Source: Roseomonas aeriglobus (GTDB lineage: Bacteria > Pseudomonadota > Alphaproteobacteria > Sphingomonadales > Sphingomonadaceae). From it: DNA of 64,000 bases. The notes below the pieces were generated by a model. The model saw nothing but the letters and a program-made list of their open reading frames with translations, made no database searches and had not been told where the DNA came from. Positions 18,840-34,571 of the stretch are shown here, piece after piece (position 1 is the first letter of the stretch; each line of letters opens with the position of its first letter). Location of the stretch: the NCBI GenBank assembly GCA_016937575.1, contig JAFHKN010000002.1, positions 248,001 through 312,000 of the forward strand. Reading direction: 5' to 3'. A program made the translations under genes and the position numbers.

Positions 18840-19742
18840 ATGAGCCGAGTAACTGACATCCGCTATGTCGGATATGCGATGCCCGACATGGAGGCCGAAC
18901 GCGCCTTCTACGCCGACGTCTGGGGGCTGGAGCCGGTGCCGAGCGATAACGGCATGGCCTATTTCAAGGCGCAGGGGCACAGCGAACATCATGTCGTCCG
19001 CCTGCGTCAGGATGACGTGGCCCGCGTCGACGTCATCGCGCTGGCGACCACGACCCGCACCGATGTCGATGCGCTCCACGACCGCGTGATCGCGGCGGGC
19101 TGCAAGATCATCTTCGCGCCGCGTGACCTGACCTCGCCGGGCGGCGGTTACGGATTCCGCTTCTTTTCGCCCGACGGCCTGCCGTTCGAAGTGTCGAGCG
19201 ACGTCGCCGAAGGCGCCAAGCGGACGATGGCCCGGTGGGATGCGGTGCCGCAGAAGATCAGCCACATCGTCCTCCACTCGCCCGACCACAAGGCGGCGGT
19301 TCAGTTCTTCGTCGACGTGCTGGGCTTCAAGCTGAGCGACTGGCTCGGCGATTTCATGGCGTTCCTGCGCTGCAACGAGGCGCATCACCGCATCGCTTTC
19401 TTGCCCGGGCCGCCCTGCCTCAATCACGTCGCCTACGACGTGCTGACCGTCGACGACATGATGCGCGGCATCAGCCGTTTGCGGAAGAAGGGCACCGACA
19501 TCCTCTGGGGTCCGGGCCGCCATACCGCAGGCAACAACACGTTCAGCTACTTCACGACGCCGAACGGTTTTGCGGTCGAATATACGTCGGAGTTGGAGGA
19601 CGTCGATTTCCACACGCATGAAGCACAGGTCCACGTTCCCGGACCACAGGTGATGGACCAGTGGGGCGTGGGCGTCGGCGGCCCGCAGACGATGCCGCAC
19701 CCGAAGCCCGATCCGGCGCTGTTCCAGGCAGCGGAGGTCTGA
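18840..19742 (+). CDS. Type I extradiol ring-cleavage dioxygenase (VOC superfamily)
   Basis: A 300-residue two-domain VOC protein like catechol 2,3-dioxygenases and BphC. The C-terminal domain carries the Fe(II) ligands His142 (KISHIVL), His196 (LNHVAYDV) and Glu247 (FAVEYTSE), and a catalytic histidine at about 228 in GRHTAGNNTFSYF. The N-terminal domain (residues 1-130) is the structural copy. It follows the flavin hydroxylase and precedes three hydrolase-type genes, so it should open the ring of a catechol or hydroquinone. This enzyme is unrelated to LigAB, so the island holds two types of ring cleavage. Confidence 0.88.
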   Translation: MSRVTDIRYVGYAMPDMEAERAFYADVWGLEPVPSDNGMAYFKAQGHSEHHVVRLRQDDVARVDVIALATTTRTDVDALHDRVIAAGCKIIFAPRDLTSPGGGYGFRFFSPDGLPFEVSSDVAEGAKRTMARWDAVPQKISHIVLHSPDHKAAVQFFVDVLGFKLSDWLGDFMAFLRCNEAHHRIAFLPGPPCLNHVAYDVLTVDDMMRGISRLRKKGTDILWGPGRHTAGNNTFSYFTTPNGFAVEYTSELEDVDFHTHEAQVHVPGPQVMDQWGVGVGGPQTMPHPKPDPALFQAAEV

Positions 19743-19746
19743 GGCC

Positions 19747-20904
19747 GTGGCGCTCTTCGAATATTTTCCGAACTATATTTGGAACCTGTCGGTCGCGATG
19801 GCGATGGAGAGCGGCGCGCAGATCGGCGAGATCGTCGACATGTGCCAGCCGATCCGCGATGCGGCGGCGAACGGGGCCGACGCCGGCACGCCGCAGTTTA
19901 TGGCGAAGTGGGTCGAAACGGCCGACAAACTGATCGCGCTGGCCGCCGAAGACGAGGCACGCGGTCGGGGATTTTCCGCGTCGGACAAGCTGGAGCGGGC
20001 CGCATTGTACCTGCTCGTCGCCGAACGCATGCAGGGGCATGGGCATCCCGGGCGCAAGGCGACCTATGCCAAGGCGCGCGAGACGTTCGATCGCTCGACG
20101 CGCCTAGGCCGCCTGCCGCGAGAGCGGATCGAAGTGCCGCTGGCCAAGGGCACGATGCCGGCGCTCTACACCCGCGCGCCAGGCGACGGGCCGAAGCCGG
20201 TCGTCGTCTATTGCAATGGCCTCGATAGCAGCAAGGAACTGCTCTACTGGTCGAAGCTGCCGCATGCGCTGGCGCGACGCGGCATTTCCACCCTGTGCGT
20301 CGACCAGCCGGGGTCGGGCGAGGCGCTGCGTCTGCAGGATCTGCCGGTCGATCCGCACAGCGAGACTTGGGCGTCGAAGGCTGTCGACTGGCTCGAGGCG
20401 CGCGACGACATCGATCCCAAGCGGATCGGCATGACCGGCATCTCGCTCGGCGGCCATTTCGCGCCGCGCGCGGTTGCCTATGAACCCCGCTTCGCGAGCG
20501 GCGCGGTGTGGGGCGCAAACCACAATTGGCGCGAGGTGCAGGACAAGCGGATGAAGCGCGAGGGCGAGAATCCGGTTCCGCATTACTGGGCGCACGTGAT
20601 GTGGGCGTTCGGCGCGAGCGATATGGACGATTTCCTCAGCCGATCGACCGACATGAACCTGAACGGTCATATGGACCGAATCCGCGTGCCCTTCCTCGTC
20701 ACCCATGGCGCAAACGATCGGCAGATCAGCGTCGATTATGCGCATGATCTGCACGACCAGCTGGTCAATGCGCCCCGCCGCGAGCTGAAGCTGTTCACCG
20801 CGCGGGAGGGCGGGGTGGAGCATGTCGGCGCCGACAACATGAGCTACGGCCGCGATTACATCGCCGACTGGTTTGCCGATACGCTGGGCGGACACGTTGC
20901 ATGA
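19747..20904 (+). CDS. Alpha/beta hydrolase of the DHPON-hydrolase/FrsA-like type
   Basis: A 385-residue hydrolase with a helical N-terminal domain (residues 1-125) and an alpha/beta catalytic domain. The nucleophile Ser233 is in MTGISLGGHF, the acid Asp324 in THGANDRQ and the base His359 in GGVEHVGAD. The build recalls 2,6-dihydroxypseudooxynicotine hydrolase, which cleaves C-C bonds in nicotine breakdown. Here it probably hydrolyses the ring-fission product of the extradiol enzyme. The GTG start lies 4 bases after the dioxygenase stop, with GGAGG before it, and the stop overlaps the next gene. Confidence 0.85.
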   Translation: MALFEYFPNYIWNLSVAMAMESGAQIGEIVDMCQPIRDAAANGADAGTPQFMAKWVETADKLIALAAEDEARGRGFSASDKLERAALYLLVAERMQGHGHPGRKATYAKARETFDRSTRLGRLPRERIEVPLAKGTMPALYTRAPGDGPKPVVVYCNGLDSSKELLYWSKLPHALARRGISTLCVDQPGSGEALRLQDLPVDPHSETWASKAVDWLEARDDIDPKRIGMTGISLGGHFAPRAVAYEPRFASGAVWGANHNWREVQDKRMKREGENPVPHYWAHVMWAFGASDMDDFLSRSTDMNLNGHMDRIRVPFLVTHGANDRQISVDYAHDLHDQLVNAPRRELKLFTAREGGVEHVGADNMSYGRDYIADWFADTLGGHVA

Positions 20905-21680
20905 CCCGCCGGTTCCTCGACCTGTCGATCACCCTCGACCCGGAGGTCATCACCGACCCGCCGTTCATGCGCCCGTCGATCACCTATCAGACGCATGAGG
21001 AGACGGTCGCGGAGGTGCAGAATTTCTTCCCCGGTCTGACCGCGGAGCAGATGCCGGGCGGCCTCGGCTTCGCGGCGTCGGAGACGCTGACGCTGACCAC
21101 GCATAACGGCACGCATCTCGATGCGCCGTGGCATTATCATCCGACGATGGACGGGGGCGAACGCGCGATCACGATCGACGAAGTGCCGCTCGACTGGTGT
21201 TTCCGTCCCGGCGTGAAGCTCGATTTCCGCCACCTGCCCGACGGCTATGTCGCGACCGCGGCGGATGTGGAAGCGGAACTGGCGCGGATCGGGTACGCGT
21301 TGCAACCGCTTGACATCGTGCTGGTCAATACCGCCGCCGGTGCGGCCCTCGGCAGCGCCGACTTTCTGGGGAAGGGGTGCGGGATGGGCTATGAAGCGAC
21401 GATGTACCTGACCAGCCGCGGTGTCCGCGTGACCGGCACCGACGCCTGGAGCTGGGATGCGCCCTTCGCCGCGACGGCCAGGCGGGTGGCGGAGACGGGG
21501 GACACCTCGCTGATCTGGGAAGGGCACAAGGCCGGCCGCGACATCGGCTATTGCCACATGGAAAAACTGACCAATCTCGACCAGTTGCCGCCCTCAGGCT
21601 TCACCGTTTCGTGCTTCCCGGCAAAGGTGAAGCGCGGGTCGGCCGGCTGGACGCGCGCGGTCGCGATCTTCGAGGACTGA
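20901..21680 (+). CDS. Cyclase-family (kynurenine formamidase-like) hydrolase
   Basis: A 259-residue metal-dependent hydrolase of the family that includes isatin hydrolase and bacterial kynurenine formamidase. The metal-binding motif THNGTHLDAPWHYH is at residues 67-80 (His68, His72, Asp74). The C-terminus MEKLTNLDQLPPSGFTVSCF is the normal family ending. Its ATG overlaps the previous stop (ATGA), so both are coexpressed. It may hydrolyse an amide, lactone or enol intermediate; the actual substrate is unknown. Confidence 0.87.
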   Translation: MTRRFLDLSITLDPEVITDPPFMRPSITYQTHEETVAEVQNFFPGLTAEQMPGGLGFAASETLTLTTHNGTHLDAPWHYHPTMDGGERAITIDEVPLDWCFRPGVKLDFRHLPDGYVATAADVEAELARIGYALQPLDIVLVNTAAGAALGSADFLGKGCGMGYEATMYLTSRGVRVTGTDAWSWDAPFAATARRVAETGDTSLIWEGHKAGRDIGYCHMEKLTNLDQLPPSGFTVSCFPAKVKRGSAGWTRAVAIFED

Positions 21681-21684
21681 CACA

Positions 21685-22629
21685 ATGCGCCTTGCCACCC
21701 TGCGCGATGGAACGCCTGACGGGCGCCTCGTGATCGTGTCGCCCGATGGAACGCGCTGCGCACCCGCGCCGGTCGCGACGTTGCAGCAGTTGCTCGAGCA
21801 GTGGGATACGCAGGCCGCGGCCTGTGCGGCGGTTGGCGACTTTCCCGACGCGCTCGACCATCGAGAATTGGCGGCTCCACTGCCGCGCGCCTGGCAATGG
21901 CTCGACGGATCGGCGTTCGACAGCCATGGCGCGCTAATGGATCAGGTGTTCGGCATCTCGCCCGAACGCACCGGCCTGCCGTTGATGTACCAGGGCCTGT
22001 CCGATCGCTTCTACGGACCGTTCGACGATGTGCCCCTGCCGTCCGAGGAGTTGGGCATCGATTTCGAGGGCGAGTTCGGCGTGATCGTCGACGCCGTGCC
22101 GATGGGCACGCCGGCGTCGGCGGCGCTCGACCATGTCCGGCTGGTCGTCCAGATCAACGACTGGTCGCTGCGCACGCTCGCCGGACCCGAAATGAAGACC
22201 GGTTTCGGATGGGTGCAGGCAAAGCCCGCGTGCAGCATGGCGGGCGTCGCCGTCACCCCCGACGAACTGGGCGACGGCTGGCGCGACGGCCGCGTGTGCC
22301 TGGACCTGCTGGTCGACTGGAACGGCGCGCGGTTCGGTGCCCCCAATGGCGCGGCGATGGCGTTCGGCTTTCACGAACTGATCGCCCATGCCGCACGCAC
22401 GCGGTCGCTGCCGGCGGGGACGATCATCGGGTCGGGCACCGTATCGAACGCCAATTTCCGCGAGGTCGGATCGACCTGCATCGCCGAGCGCCGCGGGATC
22501 GAGATCGTCGACGAAGGCGCCGCGCGCACGTCCTTCATGCGTTTTGGCGACACGGTGCGAATGGAGGCTCGCCGCGCCGACGGCAGCGCGCCGTTCGGGG
22601 CGATCGAGCAGCGGGTCGTCCAGAACTGA
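21685..22629 (+). CDS. Fumarylacetoacetate hydrolase-family protein
   Basis: A 314-residue FAH-superfamily enzyme, which hydrolyses or isomerises beta-diketones and fission products in aromatic breakdown. Metal ligands Glu128 and Glu130 lie in GIDFEGEFGV and Asp159 in QINDWSLR. The ending GTIIGSGTVSNANF and GDTVRMEA is typical. N-terminal residues 1-90 form the small beta domain. It is the last enzyme of the plus-strand operon, 4 bases after the cyclase-family gene, and most likely yields central metabolites such as pyruvate or fumarate (inference). Confidence 0.9.
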   Translation: MRLATLRDGTPDGRLVIVSPDGTRCAPAPVATLQQLLEQWDTQAAACAAVGDFPDALDHRELAAPLPRAWQWLDGSAFDSHGALMDQVFGISPERTGLPLMYQGLSDRFYGPFDDVPLPSEELGIDFEGEFGVIVDAVPMGTPASAALDHVRLVVQINDWSLRTLAGPEMKTGFGWVQAKPACSMAGVAVTPDELGDGWRDGRVCLDLLVDWNGARFGAPNGAAMAFGFHELIAHAARTRSLPAGTIIGSGTVSNANFREVGSTCIAERRGIEIVDEGAARTSFMRFGDTVRMEARRADGSAPFGAIEQRVVQN

Positions 22630-22632
22630 TCC

Positions 22633-23556
22633 TCAGTCCGCGGTCGTTCCATCGGGTCCGTTGGCGATGGTGCCGAACGCGTCGACCAGCCAGGCGATGC
22701 CGGCATCGTTGGCGCGGCTGAGGTGGAACTGAACGACCTCGCGCAGCGGGGGCATGTCGAACGGAAGCGGGCGCATGACCAGGTCGAAGGCGTCGGCGAA
22801 GGTTCTGGCGAGCCGCTCCTGCAGGACTGCGACGCGCAATGTGCCGGGCAGCATCAGCGGGACCCCGGAGAAGGTCGACGTCGTCACCTCGACCCGCCGC
22901 CGCTCGCGATAGGGCAGCAGATGCCGTTCGGCGAACGACAGCTCGCGCCCGGATCCGATGCTGACCGCGACATGGCCTAGCGAGAGGAACGCGTCCAAAT
23001 CCATCGGCCGGGCCATGGCCGGATTGCCGCGCCAGCCCACGACGACGTGGTTTTCGGCGATCAGCGCACGAAACGGGTGCGATGGTGACGCATATTGTTC
23101 GGGCGTGACGATACAGTCGATCTCGCCTGCTTCGAACTGTGCGATGCTCAGCGGCCCGGTCGGGCCGACGTCGATACTGATCCGCGGCGCCGTCGCCTGC
23201 AACTGGCGCAGCAACGGCGCGATCAGAACGGTCTGGACATAATCGGACGCGCTGATGCGGAATCGTCGCTGCGACGACGCCGGATCGAAGGTCGACGACG
23301 TATCGACCAACAGATCGGCATGCGCGAGCAGATCGCGCGCAATGGGCCATAGCGACTCGGCATAGGCGGTCGGAATCATCGACCGGCCGATCGGCACCAG
23401 TAACTCGTCGTTGAAATAGTCGCGCAGCCGGGCCAGCGCCGCGCTGACTGCGGGCTGGCTGAGTTTCAACCGTTCGGCGGCGCGCGACACGCTGCGTTCC
23501 TGAAGCAGGATGTCGAGTGCGACGACCAGGTTGAGGTCGAGTCCCTTGAATCGCAT
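22633..23556 (-). CDS. LysR-family regulator, NodD-like
   Basis: A 307-residue LysR regulator. The winged helix lies at residues 1-65 (MRFKGLDLNLVVALDILLQ, then LKLSQPAVSAALARLRDYF) and the effector-binding domain at about 95-300. The N-terminus MRFKGLDLN is the mark of the NodD-like group, many of which sense aromatic or flavonoid inducers. It is convergent with the FAH gene with 3 bases between, at the far end of the plus operon, and is the best local activator candidate for it (see 17561-17575). Confidence 0.92.
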   Translation of the reverse strand: MRFKGLDLNLVVALDILLQERSVSRAAERLKLSQPAVSAALARLRDYFNDELLVPIGRSMIPTAYAESLWPIARDLLAHADLLVDTSSTFDPASSQRRFRISASDYVQTVLIAPLLRQLQATAPRISIDVGPTGPLSIAQFEAGEIDCIVTPEQYASPSHPFRALIAENHVVVGWRGNPAMARPMDLDAFLSLGHVAVSIGSGRELSFAERHLLPYRERRRVEVTTSTFSGVPLMLPGTLRVAVLQERLARTFADAFDLVMRPLPFDMPPLREVVQFHLSRANDAGIAWLVDAFGTIANGPDGTTAD

Positions 23557-23607
23557 CCCGCGTCTTCGATCATCATCGCGATCGGTTCAACCTTTCGCGC
23601 GGTCGCA

Positions 23608-24945
23608 TCACCCCGGATCGACGCCGTCGCAGCGTGCGTCGTGCGGGGCGCCCGGCGGGCTGACGAAATAGAGCGTCGTCGGCTCGGTCAACGTCCGCGG
23701 CGCCTGGTCGCGGTTCGGGGGGCGGCTGGCCCAGGCGATGGCGCTGCCGCCGCATGCTGCCGTATTCAGGACCATGCCCGACGGCGGCGACAGGTCGGGA
23801 CGAAGCGTGTCGGCCAGGGTGCGGGCAGGGCGTTCGGCGATCGGCGCGAGGGTCGCGTCGTCGACGACCAGATCGATCGCGCGGCCGTCACGGATGACGC
23901 GGGTCACCAGCTGGCCGCTCGCGCCGGGTCGCGCACCGAAGACGATCAGCCGGCTGGCGAGCGATCCGCCCCCACCGAAATCCCAGCGAAAGCCGCGCCA
24001 GCGGCTCGCCTGCGCGATCCGCCAGCCGCGCGCCTCGCGCCGGGCCAGGAAGATTTGCGTCGATCCGTCGGCGACGAATTTATGATAGGTGATGATCGGC
24101 CGCCCGGCGCGGTCGAATCCGATCACGCTGTTGTTGTTGATCATTCCTGCGCGCACCGGAACGGGATCGACGATCTCGCTGCTGTCCAGGCGTAGCGGCA
24201 GGTCGAGCGGGCGGCCGTCCGATCGCTGCCAGTGCATGAGGTCGTCGCTGACGGCATAGCTCAGGTCGTGATTGGTCGCGGCATCGGGCGTGTCGCGCCA
24301 GACCCAGGCGAGGTGGAACCGCCCGTCCGGCCCGGTGACGGGGCCAACGAAATAGGCGTTCCGCCGACCCTCCCCATCGGCCAGCGGCGTCGCCAGCAGC
24401 GGTCGCCAGCGACGGGTCGCGAGGTCGTAGGCCACGTAGATCTCGTTGCCGTTGCCGCTGCCGCCGTCGCGATACTTCAGGATCAGTGTGCCGTCGTGGC
24501 TGCGCAGGAAGACCGGGTAGGTCATGCGCCTCTCGCGCGCGGGATCGACCAGGGTCGCGATCCGGGTCAGCGTGCGCGGATCGCCCGCGCGGGTCGTGCG
24601 GAAATAGACGAGCGGATCGTTGTGCAGATTGGCGACGACATGGATCTGGCCATCGGCATCGATCGCTGCGGCGACATAATTATGGCTGTCCCACCCGGTC
24701 CAGCTGTCGAGCCGGTGATAGGTCCAGCCGCCCGATCGCGCGCGCACGGCGACACTCAGCTGGCGGTTGGCGTCGTAATAGGCGACGACGGTCCGCTGGG
24801 TGTCGGCCGCGATCGCGAAACCGACGGCGTGCGACGACCAGACGCGGTCGATCGCCTCGATTGTCCGGGCGGCCGGCGCCTGGGCCGTGGCGGCCGGCCC
24901 CAGAGTGGCAAGCGCGATCAGGCCAGATCCTATGGCGCCCTTCAC
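23608..24945 (-). CDS. BNR_4 beta-propeller protein (polysaccharide lyase/rhamnosidase-like)
   Basis: A 445-residue secreted protein with a signal peptide (about residues 1-22, ending ATAQ) and a seven-blade type propeller rich in SHNYVAAAID, DGRFHLAWVWRD and HDLSYAVSDDL repeats, matching the BNR_4 family. Members include ulvan lyases (PL25 type) and the GH145 rhamnosidase of arabinogalactan breakdown. Which activity applies here is not decided by the sequence. The GTG at 24945 has GGGAG upstream and gives the signal peptide; the frame continues upstream into a decayed gene. It opens the glycan island on the minus strand. Confidence 0.8.
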   Translation of the reverse strand: MKGAIGSGLIALATLGPAATAQAPAARTIEAIDRVWSSHAVGFAIAADTQRTVVAYYDANRQLSVAVRARSGGWTYHRLDSWTGWDSHNYVAAAIDADGQIHVVANLHNDPLVYFRTTRAGDPRTLTRIATLVDPARERRMTYPVFLRSHDGTLILKYRDGGSGNGNEIYVAYDLATRRWRPLLATPLADGEGRRNAYFVGPVTGPDGRFHLAWVWRDTPDAATNHDLSYAVSDDLMHWQRSDGRPLDLPLRLDSSEIVDPVPVRAGMINNNSVIGFDRAGRPIITYHKFVADGSTQIFLARREARGWRIAQASRWRGFRWDFGGGGSLASRLIVFGARPGASGQLVTRVIRDGRAIDLVVDDATLAPIAERPARTLADTLRPDLSPPSGMVLNTAACGGSAIAWASRPPNRDQAPRTLTEPTTLYFVSPPGAPHDARCDGVDPG

Positions 24946-24980
24946 CCTGTTCTCCCTTTTTCGCCGGGCGGACCCGGGGC

Positions 24981-25326
24981 TCAATAACGAACCGGATCGG
25001 CGGAATCGACCATCGCCCGGTCGCAGCCGATCGGGCAGGCCAGCCACGGGACGATGCCGGTCGTGACCGTCCCACGTCGGGCTGAGTTCGGGCGTCCAGT
25101 CGCGCTGCAGCTGTCCGAGCGCCACGCGGCTCAGCACAGGTGCGGCCATACGGCGCAACAGGTCGAGCATATAGGCCCGGTCTGTCTTCCCGTCGGGTCG
25201 CGCACCCACAGAAGAACCGCGTGCGCCGCGATCCCGCTGTGTGGTAGCCAACGCCCGTTCCGCAAGCGTCCAGCCCGCACCCGGCGCCAGCCCGCCGAGG
25301 AGCCCGCGGCGGGCCATCGCGCGCAT
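24981..25326 (-). pseudogene. Decayed N-terminal remnant of a DUF2264 protein
   Basis: Read on the minus strand, a start ARRGLLGGLAPGAGWT (export-type signal) is followed by DRAYMLDLLRRMAAPVLSRV and GQLQRDWTPELSPTWDG, the N-terminus of DUF2264 proteins as I recall them. Near 25045 the frame is lost and the expected text resumes in another frame as TGIVPWLACP and then DSADPVRY before a stop at 24981. About ten residues around the expected EAFGR motif are missing, and the remaining two thirds of the protein are gone. DUF2264 includes glycan-active enzymes, which fits this island. Confidence 0.6.
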
Positions 25327-25434
25327 TATCAGCGGCCGCCCCTGGCATGCGACGGCGGCGGCGCAGCGCTGCTGACAGTCATTCCAGGGTACCTCTCGCG
25401 ACCGGCGCTGCCCGCCAATTAATATGTCAGTCAA

Positions 25435-25462
25435 TTGACCGGGTTCAACATATATTTATATG
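25435..25462 (+). promoter_or_regulatory. Possible sigma-70 promoter of the GH105 gene
   Basis: An AT-rich patch in otherwise GC-rich DNA holds TTGACC (25435-25440) and TATATG (25457-25462) with a 16-base spacer. It lies 100 bases before the GH105 start and upstream of no other plus-strand gene. The -10 match is only 4 of 6. Confidence 0.35.
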
Positions 25463-25562
25463 ATGACCTCCGACGGGGCGGCCCTTTTGCGGCGGCGGAG
25501 CGGTCCTGTTGGGCCATCACGTGACCATCGCCGCAATCCGTTCGGGACTGGGGAACGCCATC

Positions 25563-26702
25563 ATGATCCTGCGCATGCTCCGCCTTGCCATTGGCATCGC
25601 GCTTTCGGTTCCGGTCGCTGTCAGCGCGCAAACCCCGCGCCGCCCGATCGACGCCGCGGTGCAGTTGGCCGACTGGCAATTGGCCCGCATGCGCGATGCC
25701 GACCACGTCAGCCGCGCCACCGGCGAGACCCGCAAACCCCGGGCGTGGGAGCAGGCGGTGTTCTGGGTCGGCATGACGGCGCTCGCCGATGCCGGCGCTC
25801 CGCCGCGCATCCGCCAGGCGATCTTCGATCAGGGGCGGGCGAACCGCTGGCTGCCGGGCGACAAGCCCTATTTCGCCGACGATCATGCAATCACCCAGAG
25901 CTATCTCTGGGCGGCGCGGAACGGCGCGGGGCCGGCTGCGCGCGCGCCGACCGTGGCTGCGTTCGACCGGGTGGTGGATACGCCCGCGGTCACGACGCTG
26001 GCCTTCGTCGTGCCGCCATCGGGTTACAGCAATACCGAATGCCTGACGCGCTGGTGCTGGTGCGACGCGCTGTTCATGGCGCCCCCGGCGCTGGTCGAAC
26101 TGTCGCGCCAGACCGGCAACCCGAAATATCGTACCTTTGCGCTCAAGGAGTTCTGGGCGACGACCGATTTCCTGTTCGATCCGGTCGAGAAACTCTATTA
26201 CCGCGACAGCCGCTTTTTCGACCGTCGCGACGAACGACAGCGCAAGCAATTCTGGTCGCGCGGCAATGGGTGGGTGTTCGCTGGCATGGCGCGGATCATC
26301 CCGCAACTGGCGCCGCAGAGCGCCGACCGAATTCGGATGGAGCGGCTGTTCAGGGACATGGCCGCCAAGCTCGCCGCGCTGCAGAAGCCGGACGGCTATT
26401 GGGCACCCTCGTTGCTGGCACCCGAAGCCGCACCGCCTGAATCCAGCGGGACCGCCTTCTACACCTATGGCATCGCGTGGGGCGTGAACGCCGGGCTGTT
26501 GCCGCGCGCGACATATGCGCCGGTCGCGCGCCGCGGCTGGGCCGCGCTCGAACGCGCGATCCGGCCGGATGGCCGTCTGGGTTGGGTTCAGCAGGTCAGC
26601 GATCGGCCGGAACAGGTGCATCCCGACGATACCCAATATTACGGCGTCGGCGCCTATCTGTTGGCGGCGACCGCGATGCAGCGGCTCGACGCCCGGCACT
26701 GA
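25563..26702 (+). CDS. GH105-type unsaturated rhamnogalacturonyl/glucuronyl hydrolase
   Basis: A 379-residue secreted enzyme of the GH88/GH105 (alpha/alpha)6 family, which removes unsaturated uronic acids left by pectin or related lyases. A signal peptide (about residues 1-22, VAVSAQ) leads into the barrel. The key segment ECLTRWCWCDALFMAPP holds the catalytic Asp168, and SRGNGWVFAGMARI is the second family motif. The ATG at 25563 gives the cleanest signal peptide; earlier starts are GTG or TTG. It lies 54 bases before the first GH2 gene and is probably cotranscribed with it. Confidence 0.88.
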   Translation: MILRMLRLAIGIALSVPVAVSAQTPRRPIDAAVQLADWQLARMRDADHVSRATGETRKPRAWEQAVFWVGMTALADAGAPPRIRQAIFDQGRANRWLPGDKPYFADDHAITQSYLWAARNGAGPAARAPTVAAFDRVVDTPAVTTLAFVVPPSGYSNTECLTRWCWCDALFMAPPALVELSRQTGNPKYRTFALKEFWATTDFLFDPVEKLYYRDSRFFDRRDERQRKQFWSRGNGWVFAGMARIIPQLAPQSADRIRMERLFRDMAAKLAALQKPDGYWAPSLLAPEAAPPESSGTAFYTYGIAWGVNAGLLPRATYAPVARRGWAALERAIRPDGRLGWVQQVSDRPEQVHPDDTQYYGVGAYLLAATAMQRLDARH

Positions 26703-29999
<3,297 letters not shown>

Positions 30000-30012
30000 C
30001 GCCGTGCCTGCG

Positions 30013-33099
<3,087 letters not shown>

Positions 33100-33137
33100 C
33101 TATGATCTCAATCGAAGGCGCGTACGGGCGGCGACCG

Positions 33138-34571
33138 TCACGCGCCGGCCGCTACGGTGCCGCGCCCGGCCAGGCTGCGCGCGCGGCCATAGGCGAAGTA
33201 CAGGACTACCCCGATCACGTTCCACGCCAGGAAGCGCACCAGCGTATGACCAGGCAGGCTCACCAGCAGGTATATGCAGCCGAGGATTGCCAGCGTGCCC
33301 ACCAGATAGGGCGCGGGACAACGGAACACGCGGACCAGGTCGGGCGCCCGGCGGCGCAGGATCATCATGCACGCCGCCACCGCAATGAATGCCAGCAGCG
33401 TACCCGCATTGGCGAGCTCGGCGATCTCGTCCAGCCGGAAGAAGCCGGCGACCGCCGCGACGAAGATGCCGGTGACGATCGTGACCGTCGTCGGGCTGCC
33501 CGTGGTCTTCGACACCCGGCTGAGGCTGCGCGGCAGCAGGCCGTCGCGTGACATAACGAAGAAGATACGGCTCTGGCCGTACATCATCACCAGGATGACC
33601 GACGGCAACGCGATGAGCGCGGCCAAACCGATTGCCCAGGCGGCCAGCGGATGGTCCAGCGATCGCAGGACGAACGCCAGCGGTTCGGCCGACTTGCCGA
33701 GGTCGATGTAGCTGACCGCGCCGATCGCGGCGACCGCCACGCCCATATAGATGATCGTGCAGGCCGCCATTGATCCGACGATGCCGATCGTCAGGTCGCG
33801 GCGTGGGTTCTTCGCTTCTTCCGCCGAGGTCGCGACCGCGTCGAAACCGTAAAAGGCGAAGAACACGATCGCCGCCGCCGCCATCACACCGCGCGTCGCG
33901 CCATTCTGTTCGTGGCTGCCGAAGCCGTAGGGCATGAACGGTTCGAAATTGCCGCCGGAGAAGGCCGGCAATGCCAGCGCGACGAACAGCACCAGCGCGG
34001 TCATCTTGATGACGACGAGGATGATGTTGAACGTCGCACTCTCACGCGTGCCCGCCGCCAGCATGGCCGCAATCGCCAGAGCGACGATGACGGCCGGCAG
34101 GTTGATGATCCCGCCGCCGTGCGGGCCGGACAGAAGGGCTGCCGGCAGGTCGATGCCGGCGGCCTGGACCCACCCGACCAGATACGCCGACCAGCCGACC
34201 GCGACGGTCGAACAGGCGAGCGAATATTCGAGGATCAGGCTCCACCCCACGATCCAGGCAACGCTCTCGCCGATTACCGAATAGCTGTACGTATAGGCGC
34301 TGCCCGCAGTCGGGATCAGCGTTGCCATTTCGGCATAGGCCAGCGCGGCGCAGGCGCAGACCGCGCCGGCGATGGCGAAGGACAGGATGACCGCCGGTCC
34401 CGCGCGATCGGCGCCGACCCCGGTTAGCGTATAGATGCCGGTACCCACGATCGCTCCGATGCCGAGCGCGATCAGGTGCGGCCAGCTGAGCGTCTTGCGT
34501 AGCGCGCGGTCGGGGTCATGCCGCCCCGCAGTGTCGATCGGCTTCAGCGGCCCGAGCAATCCTTGTGTCAC
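33138..34571 (-). CDS. APC-family amino acid permease
   Basis: A 477-residue inner-membrane transporter with about twelve or more hydrophobic segments. The first helix carries IGIGAIVGTGIYTLTGVGAD-like sequence (ALGIGAIVGTGIYTLTG), the substrate-binding motif of the APC superfamily, and the LAYAEMATLIPTAGSAYTYS segment is typical of cationic amino acid transporters. It starts with GTG at 34571. It lies between a GH2 and a GH43 gene on the same strand; an amino acid permease in a glycan locus is unexpected and may reflect glycoprotein (for example arabinogalactan-protein) use. Confidence 0.88.
   Translation of the reverse strand: MTQGLLGPLKPIDTAGRHDPDRALRKTLSWPHLIALGIGAIVGTGIYTLTGVGADRAGPAVILSFAIAGAVCACAALAYAEMATLIPTAGSAYTYSYSVIGESVAWIVGWSLILEYSLACSTVAVGWSAYLVGWVQAAGIDLPAALLSGPHGGGIINLPAVIVALAIAAMLAAGTRESATFNIILVVIKMTALVLFVALALPAFSGGNFEPFMPYGFGSHEQNGATRGVMAAAAIVFFAFYGFDAVATSAEEAKNPRRDLTIGIVGSMAACTIIYMGVAVAAIGAVSYIDLGKSAEPLAFVLRSLDHPLAAWAIGLAALIALPSVILVMMYGQSRIFFVMSRDGLLPRSLSRVSKTTGSPTTVTIVTGIFVAAVAGFFRLDEIAELANAGTLLAFIAVAACMMILRRRAPDLVRVFRCPAPYLVGTLAILGCIYLLVSLPGHTLVRFLAWNVIGVVLYFAYGRARSLAGRGTVAAGA

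Noticed and set aside
24946..25434. N-terminal extension of the BNR_4 protein to 608 residues
   Set aside because: The upstream text is the broken DUF2264 remnant; a GTG with ribosome site and signal peptide at 24945 gives the normal protein.
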